Source: Trichopria drosophilae (Eukaryota; Arthropoda; Insecta; Hymenoptera; Diapriidae). Taken from it: a stretch of DNA of 64,000 nt. Positions 11,016 to 24,400 of the stretch are shown here, in pieces (position 1 is the stretch's first letter; each line of letters begins with the position of its first letter). Where the stretch lies: contig CM059583.1 in NCBI GenBank assembly GCA_030407085.1, forward strand, positions 85,850,001-85,914,000, read 5' to 3'. Both the position numbers and the translations under genes were made by a program. Below the pieces are notes generated by a model, which was not told the origin of the DNA, did not search any database, and saw nothing but the letters and a program-made list of their open reading frames with translations.

Positions 11016-13349
11016 GTCTAATCTAACCCAGATTTATATGGGAAGGATGTAAATTCATCACAAGGAAAACAATTTTTGTAATATAAAACGACTCCATCGC
11101 CTTTTGGATGGTTTCTATCCGCTCTTAAAATCTTATGACCTAGTATAAAACTATCTTCAGAAGCTTATCAAGCTATTATGCCACGATTCAGAGATGCAAA
11201 CAATATAGTCGTTATGTATGAAATAAAATCTTTTACATCTGGAAAGGGCGCAGAGAGTAACTGCATATTCAAATGAATAAATATGAACATGATTTTCAAA
11301 ATAACAGTTTGCATATCTTTAATATTAAGTCTTCTGCTTTTTTAAACAAATCTAACGTCTTATACGGAAGATGCTCGAAAATGGCAGAATTAAAGCTAGC
11401 ACAGAGATACTTGTTGCTTGTTAGAACAGGATTGCTGTACTATTTAATTTGGATATTTTATATGTATAACACCTAGTTTTCCTATAATAAATGCAACAAT
11501 AAGAGAGGAATACCAACATTATACCATATACGGTGCACAAAAATATATATGTACGGGAATCGAAAGAAAAATTGAAAACAGAATTTGATTAAAGTCTACC
11601 CATAACGTAGTGCAACTTTTTTCATGAGTTTGTGTTTTGGAGACGCCTGTAGGGTTAGAAGTTAGAGTATTTTAAATACCTATACTTGCCATAAGGTCGA
11701 ATATGAAATACATACGAGTCGCTTAAGGGGCAGCCTTTTACTTGTCTTTTTGTATTTAAAAGATGCTACAACTTCAGGAGTATAATGATATTTTTTTTAT
11801 CTGCAATTGTTTGCAGTTATAAAAGAACCCAGTCAAAAATTAGTCTGTTGGGAATCTAATTCGTTAGCGGAGTTATTTGATAATAAACTCTGGACACAAG
11901 TGTAGTAACAAATTTGCAAAGATCTACTAATCAGCAATTTCGATATGGTATACTTGAGGGTTCAGCGAGTTGCTAAACACGAATCCATTGTTTACATTTA
12001 CAAAAATAAAAATTCAATGAATATGAACAAATATGGTTTTACGTTATTGCAGAATTCAAAATATCAAATTATTAGTGATATAAAGGGGTTACAAGGTTGC
12101 AAAGTAAAGTGTCACATTTTTAAGCCTACATTTTGAATATCAACAATAGAAACTACAAAGTAGCTATTTTGGTCATAATTTGCTGTTTTAGATCCGAGGT
12201 ATTAAATTTTAATTATCTGATACCAGTCGTGTTACATAACACCAAAAACAGTGTTTAATTATATACCTATTAGTGAATTGAAGGGTTAATACGAATATAC
12301 GTGCATATATACAAATTGCTTCTTTGGTTTTAGCACTAAGAAAATATGTGTAACATTTTTATATGGTCACAGTATATTTTCAGATTCATTTTCAATAACG
12401 AGGCGTTACTATGAAAATGGTAATCATTTTCTTCTTATTTATGATCATTTAATACTTTATTATTAAATTTTACAGTTATGAAATAATGTATAAATATATA
12501 ACAATACACAATAACAAAATTTCTGTATTCATATGATATTAAATAAAGAATTATTTTCACTATACAAATAATAAAAGTTCAAATACATTAAAATAAGATT
12601 TCGTACATTTCTCGTGGTCAATTTTGCTGTTATTTTTTAACAAAATAATTTGCATTTCACTATGCGTCAGACAATCGAAATACTGCTATAAATACATTGC
12701 CATTAATCCAATTTTAAAATGTGTAAAATTTATGCATATGTACAGATATCATAACAGTTCTACTTCAAACATTGTACCTGTCATTTACTTTTACATGCAG
12801 TTCGTCATCTAACAATATTGCCTTCAATGCTTCTATTTCGTCGGTAACCCTGTGAAATATAAATTATATTTATAAACATGTAAACAAACAAAAAAAACAC
12901 TTTTTTACATATTATAATTTACACTTCAGTTTTGAAAATTAACTTTCTAAAGAGCAGGTACCTTTCGTCTATAACTGACTTTGACATTTTTTATATTCAG
13001 AAAATTACGCTATCTCAATTGGAATGTATGCCAACTTTTTTGTCAAAAGATAATGAAATAATGTAAAATTCACCAAGGATAAATAATGCAATAAATAATA
13101 GTGACCATCTATATTCTGAATTGCAATTTCAGATTAACATCTATCCACTTCTTAATTAATTGCATTCAATTACATTAGTCGTACATGACAAATCGAAGAG
13201 ATCACTGAAGCATGCAATCACATGCCATGCGCTGAAGCTAAACTGTGAAGCAGAATTGATTTGAGAGATACTACTGGTCCTGATTTCTGCGTAACCATAA
13301 TTAAGGCCGTGCAGTGGCGCCTAGGGTACTGAAACGGCAATGTTAACTT
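11016..13349. other. AT-rich DNA, nothing recognised
   Basis: Only short, low-complexity reading frames on both strands. No TIRs, tRNA-like boxes, LTR signals or protein motifs that I can recognise. Confidence 0.5.
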
Positions 13350-13718
13350 TCTTCAGAGGGTTCTAAGTGGTCTGCCGGCAAGGTAGTTAATTGCACTAAA
13401 AAAAGGAAAATACGGATGACTGAATAAAATTTGCAAAATTCGGGCTCTGTAAAGGCAGTTCTAATTACTGTAGACGGGTTTTTATAAAATACCCATTAAT
13501 TCAGAACTCGCCAAGAGTTTTCGGAAATAAATAAATATTATTTATTTCCGAAAATTCTGAGTCAGTTTTCAGTTAATTTCTATGGCATTTTCTACGATAT
13601 TGTCTACAGCAATTAAATTGCCCTTACAAAGCCTGAATTTTGAAAAATCGATGTTTTTCTACGTTTTTTAAAGAAAATTCCTACCTTATCGACAGAGCAC
13701 TTCAGAACCCCCTTAAGA
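13350..13718. repeat. Foldback palindrome with 185-bp arms and 3-nt loop
   Basis: Arms 13350-13534 and 13538-13718 are imperfect inverted copies. The innermost 17 bp (TTTTCGGAAATAAATAA, 13518-13534) are perfectly paired around ATA. The outer parts share ggttct, aaggtag and a tttgcaaaattcgggct-like stretch. It looks like a non-autonomous foldback or MITE; no TSD was assigned. Confidence 0.75.
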
Positions 13719-14385
13719 GTACTCCGGACCTCGGAAGTTGCGTCCCGCTGTGGTAGCGTCGGAACTATGGCAGAGGTGAAAACCCACGAAAAACCGACCA
13801 TATTTTGGCCACAAACAGGAGCCTTTGTGCTGTATCTAAATGCATTGAATTTTTATTTAAATTGGAGCTATGCAACAACGTATATGCTAAACGTATACAA
13901 CAAAATAAATGAATTAACAAATAAATAACATTAACATTTAAATAAAGAGCATTATATTTCGACCTTTTTATAGGTCCTCTTAAGAATAAAAAATTGACAA
14001 TTTAAAAAACAAAGTAAGAAATATATCTCTTTGTATGGTTTTTATTTACCAATAGAAAAGTAATTCATCGAAATACAATGCTTTTTATTTTAATGTTAAT
14101 GTTATTTATTTATTAATAAGTTTATTACGTTGTATACTTTTAAACTGTAATATAATGTTTAAATGTATCGGTTATATAGTGACCGTTTTTACAAAAAAGT
14201 ACAAAATATTAAACACTACGGTCGACAAACCTGAATAATTTATATTCATATTTTAATTTAATTATAGATAGTTTCATAAATTTTACAAGGTATACTCCTC
14301 TGACAAATAGCTGCTTCTGCTGCATCACTTTAAATACTTGAATTAGAATGCATAATTTGTATACTTTTTTCATCGAATCGACTTG
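13719..14385. other. AT-rich DNA, nothing recognised
   Basis: No coding frame or repeat structure supported. It contains a short GC-richer patch at 13725-13800. Confidence 0.45.
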
Positions 14386-14875
14386 AAAATAATTAATAAA
14401 TAAAAAATTCTTTTTAAAAAACACGTTTTTATAAATGGACTAAAAAGGATAAAATAATTTTTTCCCATCCACACAGGTCACTAACACCATACCGAAATAA
14501 ATACGCAATAATTTTTCATTTTATTACGAAATAAAATATTTGTACGACTTAAAATAGAAAACGTGAGGCGCAGTAGAGGTAACAGAAATGACTAGCATGT
14601 CTAAACTAGCGTGTCATATTGTTCATTTAAGCATAAGTTTCTCATTTGTTATTATTCGTCGAGGAGGAGTCATTTCTGTCACCTCTACTGCGCCCCACGT
14701 TTTCCATTTTAAGTCGTACAAATATTTTATTTCCTAATAAAATGAAAAATTATTGCGTATTTATTTCGGCATGGTATTAGTGACCTGTGTGGATGGGAAA
14801 AATTATTTTATCCTTTTTAGTCCATTTATAAAAACTTGGTTTTTAAAAAGAATTTTTTATTTATTAATTATTTTC
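14386..14875. repeat. Long inverted repeat, 208-bp arms about 95 percent alike
   Basis: 14386-14593 is the reverse complement of 14668-14875 with few mismatches; both contain cccatccacacaggtcacta and gcgcagtagaggt. The spacer is 74 bp. The close match of the arms suggests recent formation or arm-to-arm conversion. No coding content. Confidence 0.88.
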
Positions 14876-15949
14876 TGCTTTTTAGTTTTAATAGGTCATA
14901 TTTTACAATCGATTTTAAACTATTACATTTATAAACAATCTGAAAAGAGCAGTTTCAAAATGAAAAGAATACGCAAGTGGTTTTTTATGACAGGCTCCTC
15001 TGGTGGCTTACACCGTCCAGAATTGTTGAGAATCCTGATGAGATTTTCTCACGCCAGAATCCGTGAGCTGTTGCAGCACTTATATATGACACTAATCCAC
15101 TATACTTCTCAACTTGCCGTCGTAGATGAGTATATATAGGCAAGGGAATTAATGACGTCAGTGGAGGACTTTTCCCGATTGCGAAAAGAAAACAAAGGAC
15201 AAGCGCGACGAAGGAAGGGGGGACGCCGGGCCCCCCGCTAAATGTTAAAGGACAAAACAACGAAAGAAAAACGAGTATAAAGGAACGTATAGATTCAACC
15301 AAGAACGGAAAATAAGCGCATTAAACTTATTTTTTTTTCGTATAAAATTTAAATTTGCTGAAAATTTTCTTAAAACTGATTGAAACTTTGAATAAACGGT
15401 AAAGGAATGCATTGTCATCCAATTTTGGGCGATCCTAAAAGTTTCAAGTCTCTAGCTTATCGGTAAGTTAGTTTAAAATCGGTTACAAGATTTGCACCGG
15501 ACAAACAGACAGACAGACAAGAATACGAGTTAATAAAAACGTGGTAAAAATTGCTAAAATAACTGCATTGAGGCAGGAACGTGGCAGTTGCCTTAGTTTT
15601 CACGAGAAATGCGATTTTAACACATAAAAAGTAAGTTTTGATATCCGTGCAAAGCTCTCACTTTTCCCGATTGCCTTTTTCGTTCCACACACATTCTCAG
15701 ACAAAGGTTGTTGGTTACCCACGTGCCGACCATAGTGTTCACAGATTTAAATGCGATCTCGGGCATGCGCAATGCGACGCGGAACTGACTGGTTGGCCGA
15801 ATCCCCGCGACGCTGCTGGAATTTTAATAGCACACCTGATTGAATAGCGGCCGAGCTGCGTAATTAAATAATCACTTCTTACTTAAAAATCAATTTAAAA
15901 AATTCGAATTTTCAGTAGATTCATTTTAAAAAATTTTGCTCTAATTAAT
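14876..15949. other. Unassigned DNA
   Basis: No supported gene. GC content rises from about 15000. Apart from the 67-bp dispersed repeat at 15481-15547 I recognise nothing. Confidence 0.45.
15481..15547. repeat. Dispersed repeat shared with 53027-53098
   Basis: Both sites carry an acaagatttgcaccggacaa stretch, then a (cagacaga)-type tract and agaatacgagttRataaaaac, differing at only a few bases. It is likely the conserved end of an old retroposon or transposon. Confidence 0.7.
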
Positions 15950-18330
15950 ACTCCCCCGAAGTGTTGCCACCTTGTCGGGGTGGGGGACGACCCGCGTGTC
16001 GCCCGTGCGCGGCAACCCGAGAAGGCGGAAGAGGGGTGTCTTGGCCATTGAGGGAAGCGCATCCTGCGGGGTGCGTGGACCAACACATGTCTTTGGCCTC
16101 AATTCTACCGATGTGACGGGTGGTCCTGGGACCGAACCCCACCCAGTATCAATCGGGCATGGTCAAAAACCTCCACTCCCGTGCCATCCCGACTTTTGTC
16201 GCCGTTCGGCCTACTGTGTCGACCCCAGAGCTGGGGGGGGGGGGTCAGTGTGGGGAAGGCGGAGGCCTGGGGGAGCCCCGGGGAAAGGTGCGGGCCGGCG
16301 TGGGCTTCTCCAGAGCAGGGACCTGGTTTTTGCGGGTCGAGAAACTGCGAGAGGGCCTGTGCTTCGGCAGCTGCTCGGACCCTGGGACTATGTCCGAACG
16401 TACTCCGTCGCCCGGTATCGCCTGCTTACAGGCCACTACCGGGCGCCCCGTGTATGGAGTCAGAGTAGGACGCTAGAATGAGATATAAACGCCCAATCGT
16501 ATGGATGTTGGCAATTTTTCCGCAGTGGGTAAGGGTGAGGGAAAGGGGACGAGGGATGAGGCGAATCGGATCAACTTGCCCCAGAGCGGGGCAGCGGCAT
16601 GGAAGGCACGGAAAGGTGCCGGTGTGATGGCGTGACCGCGAATCATAGGCAGCGAAGAAGCGCCGCCCAACAGGGTGAGAAAAGCAGGCGGGCCACCAGG
16701 CAGCTATAGTTGGCATATAGCACAAGGTGCCGCAGCGCCTCAAAAAGACTGGGCCCAAGCCGACAACGGCAGGACCCAGTGTCGTCGCATGCGAGACGGT
16801 GGCGGGCCCTTCGAGGGCTGTCACCACGAGTGCCCCTTCCGCCCTAAGCGACGGAGTGAGTCCGACGTGGTGGGCATCGTGGTGGCGGCCACGAAGAAGG
16901 CCTACGTGGAACTGGAGACGGTAGGGTCCGCGGACTCCGATATGGAGCTGGACGTCGTGACGATGCAGTCTGGACTGCATGAGGAGGGCGCCGAGGCACC
17001 AGAGGTCATAGGTGCCAAGGCACCAGAGGTCATAGGTGCCAAGGCACTGGCGAAGAAGGGGGACCCTCCCTTAGGGGAGAAAAACCCTCCAAAGAAAAAG
17101 AAGAAGGGCGAGGAACCGGCGGGCTAGAGACCGCAAGGCGGAGCCGAGCTCCTCGGCAACCCTGCGAATATAGACCCGATCGCGGCGACGAGGAGGGCAA
17201 CGGGAAGCAAGAGCGATCTCTGGGAATCAAGAGCCTCCTCGAGCCTTCCAGCCTCTTCACGCGGAGCGTCACGAACACGGTCCTGGAACATCTCGGGGAG
17301 CTGCGTTCGCTCCTCGAGCATACGCTCGGGCCGTTGTGTCGCTCCAGGCGGGGATGGCTGGAGGGCAACGACGGTCGGCCGAAAAGGGTCGCACGCGGCC
17401 GCGGTGGTAAGGGGCGTGGCTAACCGACAGGTCTCCCCCGGAAGTATCCGCCCCGGCACCAAAGCCGCCTACGCAGTCTCGGTGGAGTCAGGAAACGCTG
17501 GGTCCAGCTACACCCGTAAGGCCGCCGACTCCGAAGGCGAAGAATCGGCGACCGCACAAAGAAGGGGTCACCGTAGTGCCAATTGGGCGGAAGGATGTCC
17601 CACAAGCCACTTCCGCCCAGACGAAAGAGCGCCTCCAGCGCCTGGCCGACCTCGGGATCATTTCCGTGAGGAGTATCCTGGGGACCGAGCGCGGGGGCGT
17701 GAACGTGGAAACCGGATGCGGGGAAGACGCCACCCGGTTAAAAGAAATGATCGCCGGTCTCGGGGCTGAGGGCGGGCTAAGGCTGAAGAGCCCGAGCCCC
17801 CTCGCCCTGAGATCATAATATTTAGGGTGCCCGACTCCACGGACGAGGCTGGCATCCTGTCGGCCCTCCGGGGATACAATCTTCGGAATCCGTCCCAGGA
17901 GGAATTCGACCGGGAGGTCCGGGTCAGTCGAAAAATTGGCCCGCCTGGGGCCGAGTCTCCGTGGGTGCTGGGGGTCTCACCCAGAGACTGGGCGATGCTA
18001 GGGAAGGCCGGAAAGGTCTTCCTCGGCTGGTGGGCCTTCGGCTGGCGGGACTATGTGCCCAGTATCCGGTGCTTTAGATACAAAGGATACGGACACATTT
18101 CCTGGTACTGCCGGGTCAAGTAGGAGACCTGAGGGCATTGTGCGATCGAGGGTCATCCCCGCTTCCAGTGCCCTCAAATACAAGAACCCGCCCGATGCGC
18201 AAATTGCGTAAGGGCGGGTCATGGGAGGTCGGGCCACGCTGCGACCTGTAGGGTCTGTCCGTCCTTCCGAGAACGGCTGGGTACCAGGACCAGCTATGGC
18301 GGGACCCAACCATGAACGAGTTAGGCTGGA
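15950..18330 (+). mobile_element. R1-clade-like LINE, 5' region and ORF1 only
   Basis: A GC-rich island (composition unlike its neighbours) with a degenerate ORF1 at its 3' side and a presumed 5' untranslated region at about 15950-16680, including a poly-G run at 16230-16240. ORF1 frames recur at 16675-17127 (lysine-rich end PPKKKKKGEEPAG, with a doubled APEVIGAK at 17000-17044) and 17576 onward. No endonuclease/reverse transcriptase ORF2 follows; the element stops at an AT microsatellite. R1-type LINEs carry gag-like ORF1 proteins with CCHC knuckles, which fits, but the clade is an inference. Confidence 0.65.
17770..18312 (+). pseudogene. Gag-like ORF1 protein with CCHC zinc knuckles (LINE)
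   Basis: The frame reads RPEIIIFRVPDSTDEAGILSA, then an SPRDWAMLGKAGKVFLGW stretch typical of R1/TRAS ORF1 proteins, then three Cys/His knuckles: CFRYKGYGHISWYC (second Cys replaced by Tyr), CGHCAIEGHPRFQC and CANCVRAGHGRSGHAATC. ORF1 proteins bind element RNA and form the particle used in target-primed integration. In-frame stops between the first and second knuckles (TAG at 18121, TGA at 18130) and upstream frameshifts show that it is dead. Confidence 0.75.

Positions 18331-18332
<2 letters not shown>

Positions 18333-18362
<30 letters not shown>
18333..18362. repeat. (TA)n microsatellite
   Basis: About 15 uninterrupted TA units directly after the truncated LINE. Confidence 0.95.
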
Positions 18363-18364
<2 letters not shown>

Positions 18365-18839
18365 AATATTATATTCTAATATTATTCAAATGTGACTGTT
18401 TAGTAACATATCATGAATAGAAATATGAATTACAATTACAGTAATATGCTTCTAAAAAGGAAAAGATATCGCAATGCATTTCTCATAATGTATGCAAGAT
18501 CTTATCGGTAAAAAAATATTTGATGACATTTTAAGAAAAAAGTTACAAGCAAATTTCATAAATGCTACAAACAAATGTTTCATAACAATCCTTAAATACT
18601 TTTCATTACGTGTTATTAAATTTAATGAACTTTTGTTATGTTTAAAGAATTTTTATTAAATTTAAGAAACTGTTATTAAATTTAACACATTTTTATGAAA
18701 TTTAAGATATTTTTATTAAATTTAAGACACTTTTATTAAAACTGGAGGTCTAGAATACTGAGAGTTGAACTTTAGCATTCGAACGAAGAATTAATTTACG
18801 TTAAATACGTGACTTTTTAAAATTATCATTAGTCCGTGT
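18363..18839. other. AT-rich DNA with short direct repeats
   Basis: Between 18610 and 18740 a ttattaaatttaa(g/c)a unit recurs about five times, a degenerate minisatellite. No genes. Confidence 0.5.
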
Positions 18840-19545
18840 CAACAGAAAGCTTTCAGGTTAGTGATTTTTTTTTGCATTTCTCATTCGGATGTTACTCAAA
18901 TATTATTTAATTTTACATATTTATACGTGAGAAATATGTTTCGGACCTTTACTAATAACTCCATTAACATTTTTGGTTGAGTCGATGGAAGCAGGGTGTT
19001 GTCGTGTCGAATTTGGTACACTCTTTTATTCAGCTTTTTGTAAACTTAGAAGTTAACTGACCTGATCCAAATATTTTTTTTTTAATTATTGAGTGTTAAA
19101 CATAACTCAAAACGGGATATGCAATTTCTTTCATGAAAAATTGAAAGAGATAAAGATGTGATAGTTTGTGCATTTTTTGGCCAATTTTAGCAAATTTGCA
19201 CAATTTGTCATAACAACTGTCTCTTCCAAATTTTCACGAAAGAGATTACATAATCAAGTCTTGAGTTATGTCTAATACTTAACAATGTTAAAAAAATTAT
19301 TTGGTTCAGGACAGCTAACTTCTAAGTTTACAAAGAGCTGAATAAAAAAGTGAATCAAATTGGACTACGACAACACCCTGCTTTCAACGACTCAACCAAA
19401 AATGTTACTGGAGTTGTTGTATATCAGAATTTTATTAGTACAAGTACCAAATACATTTCTCACACATAAATGTGTACAATTAAATAAAATTTGAGTAATT
19501 TCAGAGGGAGAAATGCAAAAACTCACTAATGTCAAGAAACTGAAC
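18840..19545. repeat. Foldback palindrome with about 330-bp arms
   Basis: 18840-19160 and 19195-19545 are inverted copies sharing tttttggttgagtcg, gcagggtgttgtcgt and aacttagaagttaRctg. Its inner part is repeated a third time at 20294-20521, inside another element. Confidence 0.8.
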
Positions 19546-20189
19546 TGTCGACTCTGATATTTCTGTATGTGACTACACTTGCTTCACTATTTCAGTGATG
19601 TTTTACTTATATTATGTAATGACTCCAATTAAAGAAGTGAAATAAGAGGAAATTCATGATCTGTCCAGAAATAGGTATTTCATACTAATATAACTTAGAT
19701 TTTTTCGTGTACACTGTTTTTAATGGTTTTAAATGGTAGTGGCCGCTATACATATAAACTTAACGAATCATATCCCAGTATATTGTTGCTTTTAATTCAG
19801 TTGTTTAATTGTAAACACTTCATAACATACATAAAGCATCACTGAAATACATAGATGCAAGTATACTAACATAAGGAAATCTGAAAGCCGACGACTTAGA
19901 TCCCAGAATAGAGAACTTATTGCAACACATCTGCTACTCGTAATTACTGTGAAATATTCTAATTACTAGTATAATCTTTTGCACTATATACGTACTACAA
20001 TAACGTTTTATGAAATATGCAAAATATTTTTAAAATGATATACTTAAACAAGACAAGTACACCTACTTCCGCCTACAAAAAAATGATTGACATGTACAGC
20101 TTGCGTTTCTCTCTTTATATAAATATTTTTACATGTTTTTTACATTGTACTTATCACTTGTGCAGTTGTTTGTCGTACGTACACTACCC
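19546..20189. other. AT-rich DNA, nothing recognised
   Basis: No coding or structural signal that I can support. Confidence 0.45.
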
Positions 20190-20929
20190 TAACATAGAGT
20201 CACTATAATCAGAGTTAAGACATATGGCCGGAAGAACGCCATTTATCAGCCTAGCCGGAAGTGCCTGTGCGCGCGGTGAAATTTTTCAATGTTCCAATTT
20301 TTCATGAAAGAGATTGCATATCAGGTCTTGAATTATGTTTAACACTCAATAATTTAAAAAAAATATTTGGTTCAGGTAAGTTAACTTCTATGTTTACAAA
20401 AAGCTGAATAAAAGATTGAACCAAATTCGACTACGATAACACCCTGCTTCCATCGACTCAACCAAAAATGTTACTGGAGTTGTTGTCTATCAGAATTTTA
20501 TTAGTACAAGTACCAAATAAAAAAAGCTTCCAATGAAATTGTAATAAAATATTAACTTTTACATTTTAAAAATGACTGGATAACCTTATAAAAATTAACA
20601 AAAAAGATGAATGAATAAATAAAAATAAAACGAGATGCTCCGAATGAATACTAAATGGAATTAATACAAAGACTTCTAAATAAATATATATTTATATTGA
20701 TACAAATTCTTTTCAAATAGTTCTTCACGCAATTCTGACAGCAGGTTGATTTTAGCGCCAAATCGACGGACTGAGCAACTTCCACACAAAAAAAAGATGA
20801 CGTTCACCTATTCACCGACAGTCACTAACACCGACGTAGTATAAGAAAATGGCCGCCGAGCTCTCGGCCAATCAAAAACCGAACCGCATATGTCTTAACT
20901 CTGATTATAGTGATCGTGACTCTATGTTA
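20190..20929. mobile_element. Tc1/mariner-like non-autonomous element, 26-bp perfect TIR core
   Basis: CACTATAATCAGAGTTAAGA and the next 6 bp (20201-20226) are perfectly inverted at 20887-20912. A further outer inverted block (taacatagagtcac) is separated from the core on the right by 6 extra bp. TA dinucleotides bound the structure. The interior (20294-20521) contains a fragment of the foldback at 18.84-19.55 kb. There is no coding frame. Superfamily inferred from the TA borders only. Confidence 0.65.
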
Positions 20930-21480
20930 TGGGTCACGGAAGCGCCGTCTGCTGGCCGAAGTTCGAAGCTTTGACTACCCCTTGAGGGTGCATTCCCATA
21001 AGGAGCGGTGTTGGACGTTTTGGCGGTTCGGCGGTTCGAGAATTTACCAATCACGAACAAGCCGCCGTTCTCGATACGCGAGGCGGAAAATCAGTGTGCG
21101 GCGGTTCCGCGGTTCGGGAATTGTCCAATTCGTCATTTTGAAGCGTATGTAAAAATATTCCGTTAATATTTGATTAATCACCATTACAATGAATGATGAA
21201 AATGAAAACGTGAGTACATTATCCTCTTATTTAAATATGCCTTTATTTATAGGCATCACCTAATATTTTGAGGTTAGAATGAAGATTTCTTATCAAAACT
21301 ATATACATATATTATTACCTATATAATTATATTTCATTTTGTAACAAAACTTGTACAATGTTTCGAAACGCTGAAAATGCAAGTATTTAAAGTGAATGAA
21401 CTTCTAGCTACAAAATATGAAATATCTGCCAAAGGTCGGCCTACGTTCAGATATTAAGTTATTTTAAATGTTTACTTCAG

Positions 21481-24400
21481 CCTATAACATGTGAATACTG
21501 CAGTTGTAAACTGAATACCATTTTGAAAGCCCAAAAGCTACTGGAGCATAGATGTTTCAGCATTTATGACAACTCTAAACATGTGCTGCGACAAGGAACT
21601 GACAATGCTATCGTCATCGGTAAGTCTTGCTTCGGAATGATGTTTGCACTATATCATATTAAGCACACATTTCTGTATATGCGCTACCGTCTCTGTTTAT
21701 CACGTGTGTACTTTTAATGAAGAATGTTTGGAATAACTTTTTACATTTATATAGCTGAAAAACTGTCAGTGAATATGACTTTACAAATACCTAAAGTCAG
21801 TGAGTACACTAAATTGTTTAATATATGTACCTCTTATATAAAATTGTATTATTAATTCATTATGTATATCCTTTTGTAAATTTATAGGTGACGAAACACC
21901 ATTAATAAGCAATGCTACCAAAGTGAATGCAAATGAATATAATGAAGCATTGATTAACGCAGTATATTCTAAACCGCCTTTATATAATCATAAGTTACCG
22001 CTAAAAGAAAGCACTCCTTTAAAGAAAAATGCTTTGTGGAAAAAAGTCGCAATAGAAGTGGGAGGTATGTATATACCAGTACAAACTTTAACAATAAGAG
22101 ACTAAAATGAAATACTTCGTAAAATTAAAATTGTCTACTGTTACCATGAACTCGCCATGGTTCTTAATGAGTTTCCGATACAAAGTGATTTTATTAGTTT
22201 CGGGTTCTTATGTGTACGTGTTTGTGGTACGAGCGGAGGCGCAAGCCGATTCCCGATCCACGAATAGCACCGGTTCAGTTCGATTGTGGACTGTATTTTT
22301 TGGTAGGGTTCGGATCAGGTGAATTAGGTTCACTTGGCTGCGGGAATGAGTATATTAACTACACTACACACGGTTTGAGGTTTACCAACGTATATTTGTA
22401 TGAACTTTACAAAGTACGGGAGTGCGTTGCGAGGGCGTCGGTACAAAATGGAGAATCGCGTGTGTGGGTTACAGGTTCACGACGAAGGAGATCCGTTCCC
22501 GTTCGCAACGAAAGGCTATCTGGCCCCCTCCGATGTACGCTAGCGACGCGACGCTACGCTTCGTTCAATGTTGCCAGCTACGCGAAGACGGCAACATTGG
22601 ATACAAGATTCAATATTAATTCACGAACAAACCGCCCGCCATTGCGCGATGACAGATCGCGCAATTAATTTTAAATCTATGCTTAGACTAATACTTAAAC
22701 TAGAACGTGTGAGTTCAGAGTCAGGGAACCTTCGGAGTCCCGTGTTCTACAATAGCAGAGGCTTGAGTAACCGGCAACAAACAAATCTGAGTTTTGGGAC
22801 GCTTGTAGGTAGATTTAGCAGTTTTAACTTCCACGACTCTAGTGAGCGAATCACGTCCGGGGAAGCACTTCACAATCCGGCCTAACTCCTATTTCGTGGG
22901 TGGAAGATCTGGGTTTCGTATTAAAACTATGTCTCCTGTTCGGAGATTTGGATTGGCAGATTGCCACTTATAACGGTTTTGCTAGGAACTCAGATAATCC
23001 GATGCCCAGATTCTCCAAAATCGCTCTATGTATTTCTGTAAGCATTGCCAACAGTTCAGACGCGAGTCGGTTACATAAAAAACGGAAGGTAAGGGCACGG
23101 CCTTAATGGAAGTCCCGGTCAAAAAGTGCCCTGGAGTTAGGGCATCGAAATCATCTGGGTCGTCTCGCAAGGGAGCTATTGGTCTCGAGTTTAAACAACC
23201 TTCTATGCGACAAAGAAGGGTGGACATTTCTTCCACCGTTGGAGTGGCAGCTCCCAAAATACGCCGTATATGTTGCTTGACGCACTTTACTCCAGCCTCC
23301 CAAATACCTCCGAAATGAGGGGCGTATGGAGGGATAAAGTGCCACTGAGTTCCGTCCGACGCGAGTCAAGAACTCAAGTTAGGATCTTGCGAGATGACCC
23401 AGAAGTTATTTTGAAGCTCCTTGTCGGCCCCCAAGAAGTTTTTCCCGTTATCGCTGTAAAGGTCTGACGGGGTACCCCTGCGCGAGGTAAACCTGTCGAA
23501 GGCCGCCAAGAAGACTTTTGAAGAGTAATCGTGCACTAATTCAATGTGCACGGCCCGTACACATAGGCAAACGAATAGAGCGACATAACATTTGTGCGAT
23601 TTGTGACCCCGGCCAGAGCTTGATCGAATATTGTAGGGCCCTGCGTAATCTAGCCCCGTATGAGTAAAGGGTCTGGAAGGGGTAATCCGATAAGGCGGCA
23701 GATCAGCCATCTGTTGCGTATTTAATTTCGCTTGTACGCGACCACAAATTGCGCATTTGCGTATGTAATCCTTTACGCTGCTTCTCGCCCCGAGGATCCA
23801 AAATCTTTCGCGGAGAGTTGGGAGCGTTAGTTGTAACCCACCATGAAGGGCACGTTGATGAGAATCCGCGATGATCAACAATGCTAATCGTCCGGCCGGT
23901 AAGATGAATGGCTGTTTTTCAAACTCCGAAAGGACGGCGTTCTTCAATCGTCCGCCCAACCGTAAAACTCCATGTTTGCCAATAAACGGATTTAATGATT
24001 TAAGCCTGGAGGAGGCGGGGGAGCAAGAATTTTTTAACGCGCGTAACACGAAAATGTCAACAAGCGCGGCTTCGGCGCGTAACAATTAGGCGATCAACGT
24101 ACGTGCTCTAGGTGATCCGAACGTTGCGAGAGCTGGGTGCAGAATGCGTACAACGACGGAATTGAGTCGCGTGAGCCGGTCTTCAGGTGGGAGAATGACG
24201 CGCTAGACACAAGCCTTTGCCGATTCTTCACGGAAAAGAACTGCACCGAATTCCAAAATGGCCAATTTCCGCAAAATTTTCCACGTTTTTCCACGTGTTT
24301 GCACTGTACTCGCATTTCACGGAGCCACTATGAAAACGAATGCTCTTTTTTTTTCAGGACACGTCGTATTTGTCTTTAACGATTTGTTTTAGGTATTTCG

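Noticed and set aside
15972..16980. Overlapping GC-rich frames on both strands, up to 184 codons
   Set aside because: High GC removes stop codons; no motif, and the region fits a LINE 5' untranslated region.
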